From assembly GCF_907164915.1 (NCBI RefSeq), contig NC_061862.1:38387758-38451757 (forward strand): a stretch of DNA of 64,000 nucleotides, in the 5' to 3' direction. This DNA comes from Impatiens glandulifera (Eukaryota > Streptophyta > Magnoliopsida > Ericales > Balsaminaceae). The notes under the pieces were generated by a model. It had not been told where the DNA came from, ran no database searches, and saw only the letters and a program-made list of their open reading frames with translations. Shown here one piece after another: positions 1 through 11,730 of this stretch; the stretch's first letter is position 1, and the number at the start of each line of letters is the position of its first letter. The position numbers and the translations under genes were made by a program.

Positions 1-1005
1 AGATAAACGTTGAAATCTCGAAACTCGCTTAGGTAGGTAAGCGGGGGAAATTACAAAATAGGCAAGGTAGGTTTAGAATTATGAAAATGGAACTATTTAT
101 AACTGCTCTCACAAAAATGACATTTATTTGTTTAAGTCCCTCAAGTTTTCACTTAACTTAAAATAAATTTGTCAATGTTTTTTTAAATAAAACACAATTT
201 TGAAACTTAAAAAATATTAATGTCTCTTTATTTTGACCTCTCTCTTCGAATAGTTCTTTCGTCTCGAATTTATAAATTTTGGGGTTGATTTTAGACTTAT
301 TTTGGTTTTCAATGTCGTCACCTAATTTCCTAAAAATTAGTAAAAATAAATATTTTGCGTGTTTAAACGAATTTTTTGAAATTCTGTTTTTTAGTTCGGG
401 ACTTTGTTCCAATTAAGAAAGGACTTAGATGCTTTATCATTCATACTCGTCAGTGACCGTCTCTATTTTAAACTTGTTGTATTTTTAATAATTTTGTTTT
501 ACATTTTTTTTTTTGAGAATTAACATAAATCCTATCTATTTATTAAACATTCATCTAATATCAACAATTCTTATTCATCCATTCTTCTTCATTTTTCTAG
601 GTACATCATTTAATTATATATAATAAGATTAAAATTTAATAAATTTAAACACAAAGTTGAACCTAAAAAAATACCAACTTAATTACTTAGTTTTCAAACA
701 ATACAGATTTAACTTGTGATCATGAGAAAATTAATTTTTGGATTTTTTTTAAATGCAATATATATGTACAAATGTCAAGAGAAAAAAAATAAAAGGAAAC
801 AAACAAGCCCTAAGCACAATTATTTTTGCATTTTTGTTGTAAATTTTGTTTAAAAGCGTTTGGTATTTTTTTTAATTTTTTTTAATTTCAAAAAAATATT
901 ATAAACATAAAATTGCATATTGTTGCAAGCGAATTGGTCCTTGAGACCAATGGCCGTGCAATTTGTCCTCCAGTTTTGGATTTTGGGCGCGAGATGAACC
1001 CAAGT

Positions 1006-1250
1006 TCAATAGGAAATCGGACAGGTCAACGCGGAAAGCCCTTTTGGTCGTGAGGCTTCTTCTTCAAACTCCCAACAAACACCCAAATTCCCAAATCGAG
1101 ATTTGTTAGTTTCATCTTCAGAGCCTCCAAATGCGAATGCAAATTGATGGAAAACTCCCCTTGACATGTTGAACATTTCTTCACATTCCAAAGGTCGTCA
1201 TTCAACATGTCGGGGTGTCGTTGGAGCTTCAACGGGAATCCGAGCTCTAC
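1006..1250 (-). other. Coding-like fragment repeated in both duplication blocks
   Basis: On the minus strand a frame of about 60-70 codons begins MKLQRHPDMLNDDLWNVKK and contains a CSTC pair. The equivalent at 32158-32385 differs by a 1-bp indel that shifts the frame, so the two copies do not keep the same protein. The local base composition is less AT-rich than the surroundings, which suggests an old exon or transposon coding fragment. I do not recognise the family. Because the two copies come from one duplication, their similarity is not evidence of selection. Confidence 0.3.
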
Positions 1251-3519
1251 ACAAGAAAAATGGGTTTCTTGATTTTTAACCCAAATTTAATTATATTCAA
1301 AATTTGTGATATCGAGCAAACGCCCACCAAATCGATCAAGAATGGTTTAGAAATGCTCTCTATCACATTTAGAAACTATTTTGATCATTCTTGAGTTGCA
1401 ATTCTGATCTATAGCTCAAGGAAAAAAACCTAATTTTTTTTATTTAAAAAATGAAATTGTGCATTTCTGTTTTAAGATGAATGGATTGATTTTAATGCAA
1501 TAGAAATTTTCTAAACGATGTAGGATCAATTCTCAATCACCAATTCATAGAACAACACAGTATATAAGAACGCATAAACTCAAATGTGTAAAATTTTAAT
1601 TTTTTTTAAAATTTGCATTACATGCAGATTGAAAGGTTACAAATGATGGTAAATAGCTTCTATTATCTTAGTGAAGTTTTTAATGCTTAGAAAAGCCCTT
1701 AAAGTCTTCCTTCACAAAATGTTAAAAAATCAACAACTTGAAAAATTGCCTTTAATGACGGATCATTTGTTCCTCCTCTCTTTCCTTTGAATAATGATGA
1801 CATCATTTTATAGAGGTCTCAATCTCGTGATGTCCAGCATTGTACGCTTGTAAATCTGTCTCGAAAATACATTTTGAGAAATTAGAAATGAATATAAAAT
1901 ATAAATTTCTCTTTGAATATTTTGAAATAACAAAATTAAATTAAATTCGGACAACTATTAAAAACCAATTTTTGACTTAAGAGTCGGTACCTAATCTTTC
2001 TCACGGAAAAAATATTTTGGTGCGTAAAACGAAAAAAAGATTCTTAAGGAGTTCAGTGATTGGTTAGACATGAAAAAAGATATTAACGTTATGTCTTACG
2101 TGCACGTTAGAAACGGTCTCTATTTTAAATATTTTGGTCATTTTGGAAAAATATTTTTCACTTATTTTAATTTGTTTATTTGTCAAAGTTCTATTCAATG
2201 TAAAATATTTATTTTATTCTCTATCTTAGTCTAAAATAATAATAATTATTAAATAAAATTAATGTCTTAAACATAGAAAAAATGAGAAAAAAAAATCAAG
2301 TGAATTAAAACATTATTATATTCTTATATTAATTTTATAAATATAAATAAATAACCTCATGAAATTTTGTAGTTTTTATATTATGTATGTGAACACAAAA
2401 AAGTAATTAAATGATAAAAAACGAAGCAAATTAATAGGTCATGAAGAATTAAAAATATAATTTACCTAAAATATAATTTTTAAATATTTATTATTTTTTT
2501 TGAAAACTTTATAAAATGTTCAAGTCATTTAAATGTAAAATAAATACAAAATAAGTATATAAAATGAAAAGAAGACAAACAAACAGGCCCTTAAAGCCAT
2601 TGGGGTTGGGTCAACTTAGGATTTGTAGGCCAAAATTATGTTTGTGGGCATGGGCGGACTAGTTGGGTAAGTTGATGAATTTCATCTTCAACCTTCTACA
2701 AAAGTGTATGGGTCTTAAAGTATAGATATTATTAGAAATTTATTAAACACATAGCTAACACTTAAATAACTTCGCACGAAAAAAATGTAAAATTTAGAAA
2801 AAAATTAATAAAAAAACAAACAAAAATGATGAATTTCCCTGGGTGGTTCAACCATTTTTTTTTGTCTTCTTTTCCTTGGTCTTATAAAGTTATTTATATT
2901 TATGTCAATTTGTGTCTTGCTATTTTAACGTCAATATTTTTGGTTTGCCAATGTAAAATATGGAGACTTTAGCTATTAAGGGAAAGACCACCATCACCAA
3001 TTTACTCATATTTGCTCGATAATGTAGCATTTTTGGTTACTTCAATGACAAATTAGCAATTTCTAAACAAAATCTTTTTTTGCTTTAACTCATGCAAAAA
3101 ATAAATTAATTAATTATAATTAATATATTTTTATTTTATTTGGCTTATTTATTTATTTATTTATTTTATATATACATATATTGAGTTTTATTTGAAAATA
3201 GTCTTTCATTTGTCAATTTAGAATTCTATCGATACGACATAATTTCTAAAATAAATATTTATTTTAAATCATGTGAAAAGAACCTTAATAGTAAATTTAG
3301 AAAATAAATTATTAGCTCGAAATTGTTTAAAATTATAAATTTATGAACGAAATATGAGTGTCTATAAGCTTATTCCTAGCATGGTCGGTCACTTCCTCTA
3401 TTGAATTCTCACATCATGGTCAATGTCACGCCATGTAGAATGAAAAAATAATCACGGTGGAGTATGATAGAGTTCAAGGAGATATAGTTTTTAATTATTT
3501 TCAAACGGAGTTGTTGCAT

Positions 3520-3745
3520 CGATGTTACGTCGCGAGGTTGAAAATTATATCCTAAACGAAACAACGTCGTTTCTTGGCTTCGAGCGTTCCTTTGATCGCG
3601 GGCATGTGATAGGATTTTGTGTACGTGAGTTACGCACCTATAGTTTTATCCTTTTGCACGTTGACGGGCTTAGCTAGGTGGATGTCTGCCCTGCCGCTAG
3701 TCTGGTCTACTCGAAAGGTTGGCTGCAGCTAACAATCTTTTCAAA
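3520..3745. repeat. GC-richer island shared with block B
   Basis: This island is conserved in 34055-34270 and is clearly richer in G and C than its surroundings (for example 'cgaaacaacgtcgtttc'). Open frames in the two copies are not the same, so coding is unlikely. It most resembles untranslated retrotransposon sequence. Confidence 0.35.
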
Positions 3746-4689
3746 CTAATTATTTGTTTTAATGCAGTACAATGAGCCCATATACGATTTTTAGAAAATA
3801 CTTTCGATAACTCGAAATTGTTTAAAAATTATAAATTTAGGTGTAAAAAATAGTGTCTACAAAATTATATTTCCAAGTCTTTTATATATATTATTATTAT
3901 TATTATTTAAGAGAGGAATGGTTTAAACTGACACTCTTTTATTCATATCCATTTTACTTGGTAAAAAGAATTTATGAGATTAAGTGAAATTTGTCAATGT
4001 TTCATAGGATGACACAATGTAGTTTTACAACAAGCCATATTAATCAAATGGCATATTAGGTGAATGTAAGAGAATTTATCTGACAAAGTATCACAAAATA
4101 TGATTTTTTTTTTTGACAAATAAGAATTATTTTTTATTTTGAAAAACGAGTGATTATAAACAAATGTAATCTTTGTAGGTATATAATATTAAACACTTTC
4201 TAAAAGGAAATAAAAGAGGAAGAAATGCAAAGTTTGAACTTAAGTATTTTTGCAAGATTTGTTGTGATTGATTCCTTCATGAGATGATTTCATTGATTAC
4301 ATGTAGAACTTAAATCCTTGAGGAGTTAGCAATTGAATTCCTCTTATTTAATACATGTTTGAATTGCCCTTCATCTAATCTGCATACCAACATATGATCC
4401 AATAAAGGAATTTGGCATAACAATTGTGGAGAAAATAGAATCTTGTAAACTTTAGACTTCCTAAATATTGATTCTAGCTCTATGATCAATTGGTCCAATT
4501 TTATAATTAAAGTTTGTAGTAAATTAAAACTTGAAAAAAAATACTGTTTTTTATAACTTTTTATCCGGATAATTGGTATATTTATTTTTTAAAACTTTAT
4601 CTATTACTTTATATGATTTTGCTCCATATATTAACAAATAAATTTAAAATTTAACTATATTAGTTAAATATATATATAGAAGATTCGAT

Positions 4690-5207
4690 TGTTGGTAACT
4701 GCTCTCTATTTAAAGATCCTCAATGACAACGGATGAATCACCGAACTACCAATCAACCAGACACTTGATACATTACAATCTCACGAATTGCTTTCTTGCT
4801 TTACTATGTGTACATCAAGAGAGATAGAATAAAAGTATTGTGTAACTAAGTGATATTCTTCAATATATTGTAAGTTGAATAGAGTTTGTTCTGTTCAACA
4901 GTGAGCTAGCCGTGCAACTGTATTTGATTCCAAGAAAAGTATAGTGAATCCTTCCGGTGGTTGGAAGAAGGGGTGACGTAGGAGAGTTTTGCTCCGAACA
5001 TCCATAAACAACTCTTTGTGTCATTTACATTATGTCATCTTCACCTTCTTTGGTTCCTAGCTTCAAACCTGAGCAAATGTTTCCGCACTTGAATCGTTCA
5101 AGAGTTTGCAAGGGTTTGTGAAGAATAGAAAGTGATTTAAATCCCTAACAGAATTTCTATTAAACCGTTTTTGTACGAAGTTGTCATGAATCGCTAGACC
5201 CCGTCTC
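4690..5207 (+). mobile_element. 5' LTR/leader of a decayed Ty1/copia element
   Basis: The stretch starts with TGTTGG at 4690. Positions 4874-5207 (334 bp) are repeated at 8341-8980 with exactly the same length once a 306-bp insertion there is subtracted. The gag start codon lies only 20 bp beyond the repeat. I could not find a standard initiator-methionine tRNA primer-binding site (TGGTATCAGAGC) after it, so the exact LTR end is uncertain. Confidence 0.6.
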
Positions 5208-5227
5208 AAGCTTCTAGAACCTAAATC

Positions 5228-6205
5228 ATGTCTATCATCAACGAGATCCCTCTGCTTTCGAAAGATAACTACGACTATTGGATGATGAGAATGCAAGTTC
5301 ACTTGGCTGCTCTTGATTGTGATATGTGGAGTGTCATTACTGATGGTCCCATAAAAATTTCAAAGCCAAGATGTGAGTGGACAACTGAAGATAAGATGAC
5401 GAACAACCTGGATAATGTGGCCAAAAATATCTTGTATCAATCGATCAACATGAAAATATTCTATGAGATCAAATCATGCTCCTCTACTAAAGAAATCTGG
5501 GAGAAGCTAATTCAGATCTATGGTCGAAACGCTCAAGCAAAGAAGAACCAAAAAGATCATAAAGTCTTCATGTGTGTTGAGAACAAATCCAAATGGGCCG
5601 AGAGCGACTCAAAGGATTCTCCTATTGAAAAGGATACTGAAACCATCACATGCTTGATGGTAGATGATCAATCTAAGGTAAATGATATTTCCCAACCAGA
5701 ATTTCCCAACAAAGAGTTAACTACTGCACTCAATGACATGGCCATTGAGTACACGAAGTTATCAGATTCCTTTTATAAAATGAAAGTAAAATATGAGACA
5801 AACACTTTTTCTTCACACAAAGTTTTTGAATCAAATGTCCTTGAAAAGAAAGTAGTTGAGATTTCATCCGAGAATGAGATGCTCAAAGAATGAATCCAAA
5901 CTATTTCTTCTGAAAACAAAAGGTTAAACTACGTTGTTAGTGAGTGGACAAGGTCTAGAGAAGCTGTCAAATATCAGATTAGTCTGTTGAAGCTTGCTGG
6001 ATCTAAATCCGGTTTAGGATTTGATAGCAATGACCCAAATCAGTCCCACAAAAAGTCAAACTCACCAACTGACAAGCTTAAGCCAATAAGTTTTGTTAAA
6101 GGGAGTTTAACTTACACTATATCTGATCCAATTCATGAAGAGCTAGATTTGAAGAATGAAATAACTTATGTTCCGCCGACTGTTAGCTGGCTGAAAATAA
6201 GTTAA
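5228..6205 (+). pseudogene. Ty1/copia gag pseudogene
   Basis: An ATG at 5228 opens a 221-codon frame ending at a TGA (5891-5893); the same frame resumes and runs to 6205. The N-terminus has the copia gag signature of 'DNYDYWMMRMQVHL' followed about 75 residues later by 'EIWEKLIQIYG'. The C-terminal half is Lys/Glu/Ser-rich and coiled-coil-like (around 'VLEKKVVEISSENEMLKE'), as in long-gag copia lineages such as SIRE. The gag protein would form the virus-like particle. It is inactivated by the stop, and the protease region that follows is in another frame. A copia gag pseudogene is well supported; the SIRE assignment is only an impression. Confidence 0.8.
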
Positions 6206-6462
6206 ATGCAGCCAGTAAGTCTAGCAATCTAAAACCTGACAAAAAGTCAAGGATTTCTAAAATAAAATCATCTTCAAAGACTAAGGGATCAGAGGCTAGC
6301 AAGAAGGCGTCTGCTATGTCAAAATCATACGCATTAATCACAACACAAAATGGGAAATCCATCAGAATAACTCAAATATGGATTCCTAAGGGACTGATTG
6401 ACTGAATACCCAATTGAATGTGGGTACCAAACGATTGTAAATATTATTTTGTTTAGGTACAT

Positions 6463-6881
6463 GTGAGTGACGGCTTGGAGGAATCTGTTTGGTATTTGGA
6501 TAGCGGTTGTTCCAGACATATGACAAGAAATAGACGACTTCTCTCTGATGTAACAGATTGTTCTGGACCTAAGATCACTTTTGGTGACAACAAGAAGGTT
6601 AAGACCATGGGTAAGGGTAAGATTATCTATGGTAATCTACCATTAATGATGTGTTACTTCTTGACAATTTGTGATATAACTTGATTAGTATTAGTCAATT
6701 ATGTGATAATGGTTTGTCATTTGATTTTCAAACTCATGCATGCCTTGTTAAGGATCAACATGGTAATACGTTATTAATTGGAAGTAGAGTAGGAAATTCA
6801 TATAAAATGAACTGGGAGAATAAAGCATCTAATCCTATGTGCATGATTGTCAAAAATGACCAGAAATGGATATGGCATTAA
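6463..6881 (+). pseudogene. Copia aspartic protease and pre-integrase remnant
   Basis: The frame at 6463 contains 'VWYLDSGCSRHMT', the copia protease active-site motif (DSG) with the usual Cys-Ser-Arg-His-Met context. It breaks at about 6684 after 'GNLPLMMCYF'. A second frame starting at 6681 carries 'ISISQLCDNGLSFDF' and ends 'KWIWH', which is the gag-pre-integrase spacer leading to the integrase zinc site. A frameshift therefore separates the two pieces. Both are typical of copia pol, and neither could be functional here. Confidence 0.8.
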
Positions 6882-7059
6882 AGGTTAAACCATCTAAATT
6901 TCAAAACCATCAACAACATTTGTTCGAATAATCTAGTATTCGATTTTCCTAAACTACAGTTTTTTAAGGACAAGATATGTTCTACTTGCTAGTTAAGCAA
7001 ACAAGGAGATCATTATTCAAAAGTAAAGGGAAATCCCAATTCAGCTGCTGCTTAGAACT

Positions 7060-7560
7060 GTTACACATGGACCTGTTTGATCCAATTCCTGTGAAAAGCA
7101 TATGAGGAATGAGATTCGCCCTAATTGTTATGGATGATTTCTCACGATTTACATGGGTTGAATTTTTACAATCAAAGGATAAAACTGTTGAAATTTTGAT
7201 TAGAATCTTTAAAAGAATTCAGAATCATAAATCTTTGAATATTGCTTGCATTAGAAGTGATCAGGGAATTGAGTTCACAAACAGATACATTTTCTCTTAT
7301 CTCGAGGAGTCTGGAATTAGGAACGAGTTGTCTAGTGCCAGAACTCCATAGCAGAATGACATTGCTGAGAGAAGAGTGAGGACTCTGAAGGAAGCAGCGA
7401 GATCTATGCTAGCTGAATTAGACATTCCTTAGAAGTTCTGGGCAGAAGCAATTAACACAGCTTGTTACACACAAAATCGGTCAATAATTAACAAATGTTT
7501 TGATAAAAAATCCCTATGAATTGAATTACGGAAGAATTCCTACAGTTTAGTACTTGAAAG
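7060..7560 (+). pseudogene. Copia integrase core remnant
   Basis: The frame at 7109-7351 shows 'VMDDFSRFTWVEF' (first catalytic Asp region) and 'IRSDQGIEFTN' (second Asp). After a stop the same frame continues with 'NDIAERRVRTLKEAARSML', the region of the catalytic Glu (normally within PQxNGVAER), and then 'KFWAEAINTACY'. At least two in-frame stops interrupt the core. The order protease, integrase, reverse transcriptase is the Ty1/copia order. Confidence 0.8.
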
Positions 7561-8340
7561 TATTCGGGTGTAAATGTTTTATCCATAACAATGGAAATGT
7601 TTAGTTGACCGCTTTTGATGCTAAAGCAGATGCTGGATTCATGTTGGGATATTCCTCAGTAAGCAAGGCTTACAGAGTATATAAAAACTGAACACAAACT
7701 GTTGAGGAATCCCTTCATGTCATCTTTGATGAGCCTATTGAGAGTAACTCCATCGATCCCATTGACCTCGCTAACAGATTAAAAGCAACGAGTCTTGAGT
7801 CTGTAAGTGAGGATGAAACTCTAGATAAACGGATTTCGTTGTCTGATCTTGTGGCTGATCCGGTTGAAATCCAACTAGACGTACAAACTCATATTCAACA
7901 AACTGTTGAGAGTTCGGACGTCGTAGAGTCACTTGTTCAGATGATCAATCCTTTAGGATCCAACTTCATATGGAACAAGAATCATCCACCAGAATTGATC
8001 ATCGGGAATCCTAACTCTCCTCGTAGGACCAAACACCAATTGATGGATGAAATGGCCAATTCTGCCTTTATTTCTCAAATTGAACCCAATAAAATTGGTG
8101 AAGTTGTGGTTGATCCAGACTAGATCAATGTAATGCAAGAGGAGTTAAACCAATTTGTGAGAAATAAAGTGTGACATCTAACTCCTAGACCGATAGATCA
8201 GACAGTCATCTGAACAAAATGAGTCTTTAGAAACAAGCTTAGTGAAGATGGCCTAGTTATTAGAAACAATGCCCGTTTAGTTGCTCAAGGATACAGACAG
8301 GAGGAAGGCATCGACTTTGATGAGTCCTTTGCACCCGTAG
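7561..8340 (+). pseudogene. Copia N-terminal reverse transcriptase remnant, truncated
   Basis: Frames here carry the linker and the first part of the copia reverse transcriptase: 'ELIIGNPNSPRRTKHQLMDE', then with stops '[20 protein letters not shown]' and 'SFAPV'. The sequence breaks at 8340 and joins directly to the 3' repeat. The rest of the reverse transcriptase, including its YVDD site, and all of RNase H are missing. This is an internal deletion of well over 1 kb, judged against the usual copia layout. Confidence 0.8.
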
Positions 8341-8417
8341 GTTGAACAGAGTCTATTCTGTTCAACAGTGAGCTAGTCGTGCAACTGTATTTGATTCTAA
8401 GAAAAGTATAGTGAATC

Positions 8418-8715
8418 CAGCGCCGACCCTGAGATTTGGGCTGCCCCAGTCTCGGGTAGAAAAAAATCGATATTTTTGTTGTTGCCCTAAGTCTAATTTA
8501 AAAAATTGATTAAAAAAATAACTTTGGGTGAGATTTGAACCCATGATCAACTAAAAAATTTACATACTTATCTTCCACCACTAAGCTACAACAAATTTTG
8601 ATTAAAATCATAAAAAATTTAATAAAATATCTTACTAATCTAATAATTAGACTGCCCTGGGGATTGGGCTGCTCTAGTCCAAGGGCTTGCCGGGCTTACT
8701 CTAGGACCAGCCCTG
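8418..8715. mobile_element. hAT-type MITE with 8-bp target site duplication
   Basis: This 298-bp element begins CAGCGCCGACCCTGAGA and ends with the complement of CAGGGCTGGTCCTAGAG, an imperfect terminal inverted repeat. It is flanked on both sides by 'agtgaatc' (8410-8417 and 8716-8723). The uninterrupted sequence is preserved in the 5' repeat at 4874-5207, so the insertion boundaries are exact. The 8-bp duplication and CAGGGCCGGCCCTGAG-like ends fit the Tip100 branch of hAT elements. It encodes no protein. On the minus strand it contains tRNA-like pol III boxes. Confidence 0.88.
8531..8589 (-). promoter_or_regulatory. tRNA-like A box and B box inside the hAT MITE
   Basis: Read on the minus strand, TAGCTTAGTGG (8589-8579) matches the pol III A-box consensus TRGCNNAGYGG, and GGTTCAAATCT (8542-8532) is close to the B box GGTTCGANTCC. 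The spacing and order are those of a tRNA gene, but no cloverleaf acceptor stem is visible. It is best read as a tRNA- or SINE-derived segment carried by the MITE. Activity is unknown. Confidence 0.5.
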
Positions 8716-9936
8716 AGTGAATCCTTCCGGTGGTTGGAAGAAGGGGTGACGTAAGAGAGTTTTGCTCCGAACATCCATAAACAACTCTTTGTGTCATTTA
8801 TATTCTCTCATCTTCACGTTCTTTGGTTATTAGCTTCAAACCTGAACAAACGTTTCCGCACTTGAATCGTTCAAGATTTTGCAAGGGTTTGTCAAGAATA
8901 GAAAGTGATTTAAATCCCTAACATGATTTCTATCAAACTGTTTTTGTACGAAGTTGTCATCAATCGCTAGACCCCGTCTCTATTGATTACCATGATCTTA
9001 TCAAAAGTCTATAAAGAAAACGATTATATAATATTAATATTTTTAAACCGTTTTGGAAAAATAAATAATATATCAATTTATTTATGAGGAGTGAAGGGAA
9101 TTTGGGAGAGGGAATGACGTGTCACCACATCACTAGCTGAAAAAAATGATAAATTGTGAGAAAAAAAAGAAGAGAGTGAGAAAATTTATTAAATTTTCAG
9201 ATTGCGTTAGTAATTTCGTTTCAAATTCTCTCCCACAATCATTTCTTTTTATTTATTTAAATAACTAAATTAATATAATTGTTTTAATTTGTTTTTGAAT
9301 ATTAATTATATTTTTTTATAAATTTAAAATAATTTAAAATTATAAAATATAAAAGAATATTTTATTCTTATATTTATATAAATTATTGTTTTGATATTTA
9401 TCTTATAAATAATTTGTATTATTAATTATATTAAAATTAATAAAAAAACAATATATAATTATCCTATCAATATAATTTTAAAATAATTAATATTATTATA
9501 TGATTTACACTATTATATATATATAATTCATTATACTTTAACTTATATAATTATATAAATAAATTTTATTTATATGTTAATTAAAATTGATGTATTATTA
9601 TAACACTGTTTTTTATATAATTTATTATACTTTAATTTATATAATTATATAAATAAATTTTATTTATATGTTAATTAAAATTTATGTATTATTATAAATA
9701 TTTGTATAAAATAAAATATTATTTATATAAAATAAAATATTAATAATAATTATTTAATAAAATTAGAAAGTATAATTATGAAATAGATATAAGTTTAATT
9801 TATAATAATAATAATAATATTACTATTATATAATTAATTATTATTATATTGTAAAATATAACAAAGAATTTAAATTAAGTGGAGGTCAGGTTATATAGTT
9901 AGCCTACAAGGCCATTTTGACAAATATTTGTTTGTT

Positions 9937-10001
<65 letters not shown>

Positions 10002-10010
10002 ATCTTGCAG

Positions 10011-10110
10011 CCTCTAGGTTTCCTCTTGCAGCCTCTGTCTATTAGAGGTTATCTTCATCTTGAGAAATCTGGCTGAAGTAGGAACATAGGTTTGTGAAGA
10101 AATTGAAGAC
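10011..10110 (-). pseudogene. Remnant of the RCC1-family N-terminal exon
   Basis: This short stretch matches 51050-51220, where the N-terminal exon of an RCC1-family protein is preserved. Shared words include 'ttgcagcctctgtc', 'ctggctgaag' and 'gaagaaattgaagacaat'. The reading frame is lost here. Confidence 0.5.
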
Positions 10111-10487
10111 AATGAACCAATTGGACTTTCATAAAATAGATACTTTAAACTTCATAAAATGTTATTTATTTTTTTAATTATTTTTAATAATTAATTAGAT
10201 TCTAAATAATTCAAGTTTTTAGTTGCATTAGTGACATAATTAACAAAACTGATTGTAGTTACAAGAAAAAAATAGCGTAAATTAAACTTTGAATTTGGGT
10301 TTGGTTAATTTTGGATTGAATTTGAATTATTCTATTTTTTTAAAACTTTAAATTAAATTAAATCTATACTGAAACATAATATACTATAAAAAAAAAAGAA
10401 TACCAACTAAAATAAATATAAACAAACAAACTATATATATATATATATATTTTCCAAGATCATTAATCACTTATATTACTTTCTCCT

Positions 10488-10690
10488 TTCTTGTCTCTCC
10501 ATGTCGAGTGCTGAAGGTGACCAAGCAACGCGGAGCCAACGAGTTTAGTCGAAGGAGCTCCAGGAGTCTAAGGGGTGAACGACTCAGATGTTGATGTTAG
10601 AGAGTTGTTCAAGAAGTTGGTTGGGCGGTGGGCACGCACCGCAAGCAGCATTGTTCGTCACTGTCGTGCCATTAAACACGACCATGAAAT
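10488..10690. other. GC-rich segment conserved in block B, unrecognised
   Basis: This island matches 40385-40605 ('gcggagccaacgagtttag' and 'gatgttagagagttgttc' are shared). No open frame is kept in both copies. It could be a broken exon or a transposon internal region; I do not recognise it. Confidence 0.3.
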
Positions 10691-10799
10691 TAATAAAAAA
10701 TAAAATGTTACGTGTAAAAGTAAAAAATAATTTTATAACACAACCAAACACAGAGACAATCCCTTAACAATAAAGTGTAAAAAAAGACAGTTAAAATAC

Positions 10800-10880
10800 T
10801 GTGTTCACGAAGGAAATTCACTTGCAATCCTGTGGAGTTGTTTGTAAAAACAGATTGTATCTAAACCAATGCATAGGGTA
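10800..10880 (-). pseudogene. RCC1-gene splice-donor remnant
   Basis: The complement reads '...gtgaatttccttcgtgaac', the same sequence that follows the exon end at 29910 in the RCC1 C-terminal fragment. The matching stretch in block B is 40740-40825. The adjoining exon is not recognisable as coding in either block. Confidence 0.45.
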
Positions 10881-11730
10881 AGGGAATCAAAGTAGTCACT
10901 TAGGGTCCCAATTTTTTTTGTAAAAAAATAAATAGCTTAATAAGGTTTGAACCTAAAATCTAAAAACTATTATATTATTTAATTAATTAAGTTACACTGT
11001 TTATATTAAAAATAATATTAAATTATTAATATTTTCAATATAATATAAAAAATTAAATTAAAAATAATAACAATTATATTTAGGAATAGGACAAAAAGTT
11101 CGGATTGTTCCAAACAGAGCATGATCTATACTAGACATCGTGACCTTGTAATTAATAAATAAGTGAAGGTAAAGAAGTAGGAACTATATATAATAGAGAC
11201 AAAAAAAACTTTAAAAAAATTGATAAGGGAAAAATATATAAACTTTATCAAACAATTTTATATTATTTTTTCTTAATAAAAACTTATATTAATATTAATT
11301 TAATATATAAATATTAAAACTAAACTGTAAGCCGATATTGAAAATTTTAAAAGAAAAATTATTATAACCATTGTAATTATTAAATATGGTTAATTAATTT
11401 AGGATATTAATGGTTGTTAAAATGATTGGTATTCTTAATATTTAATAATATATATTTTTAAATTATAGTGTTTTTTAAGTACATTAAAGTAATTTTCTTC
11501 TTCTTCTTTATTTTTTCTAAACAAAATGCTTTTTATTATAGATTTATAAATATTAATTATTTAAAAATAAGGTATTTAATGAATCCCATTAAATATTTGT
11601 AATGAATGAAAAAACAATAAAATTGCGATTATTAATAAAATTATCTATTTTTATTTTTATTTTATGTTTTAAATGCACATTATATATATATATATATATA
11701 TATATAAATATATATATTATTTATTTATTT

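Larger units (their letters stand above)
1..4678. repeat. Block A, part 1 of a tandem segmental duplication
   Basis: This stretch aligns almost end to end with 31137-35372, with small indels and scattered substitutions. It holds no intact gene. Motifs such as a 'gtcgtcacctaattt' box near 314 and an 'agtgtctaca' type box near 3860 resemble the untranslated ends of Tat/Ogre-type gypsy elements, so part of it is probably old retrotransposon sequence; that assignment is inference. The homology stops near 4678, just before a copia element begins in this copy and an AT tract begins in the other. Confidence 0.85.
8341..8980 (+). mobile_element. 3' LTR-like repeat of the copia element (5'-truncated)
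   Basis: This repeats 4874-5207 but is split by a 298-bp MITE plus its 8-bp target duplication. The first ~184 bp of the 5' copy (4690-4873) are absent, removed by the same deletion that truncated the reverse transcriptase. Block-B homology resumes near 8996, so the element ends between 8980 and 8996. Confidence 0.75.

Noticed and set aside
9939..10003. (AT)n tracts as replication origins or functional elements
   Set aside because: Such tracts occur many times in this window and differ in length between the two duplicated blocks; they look like ordinary microsatellites.
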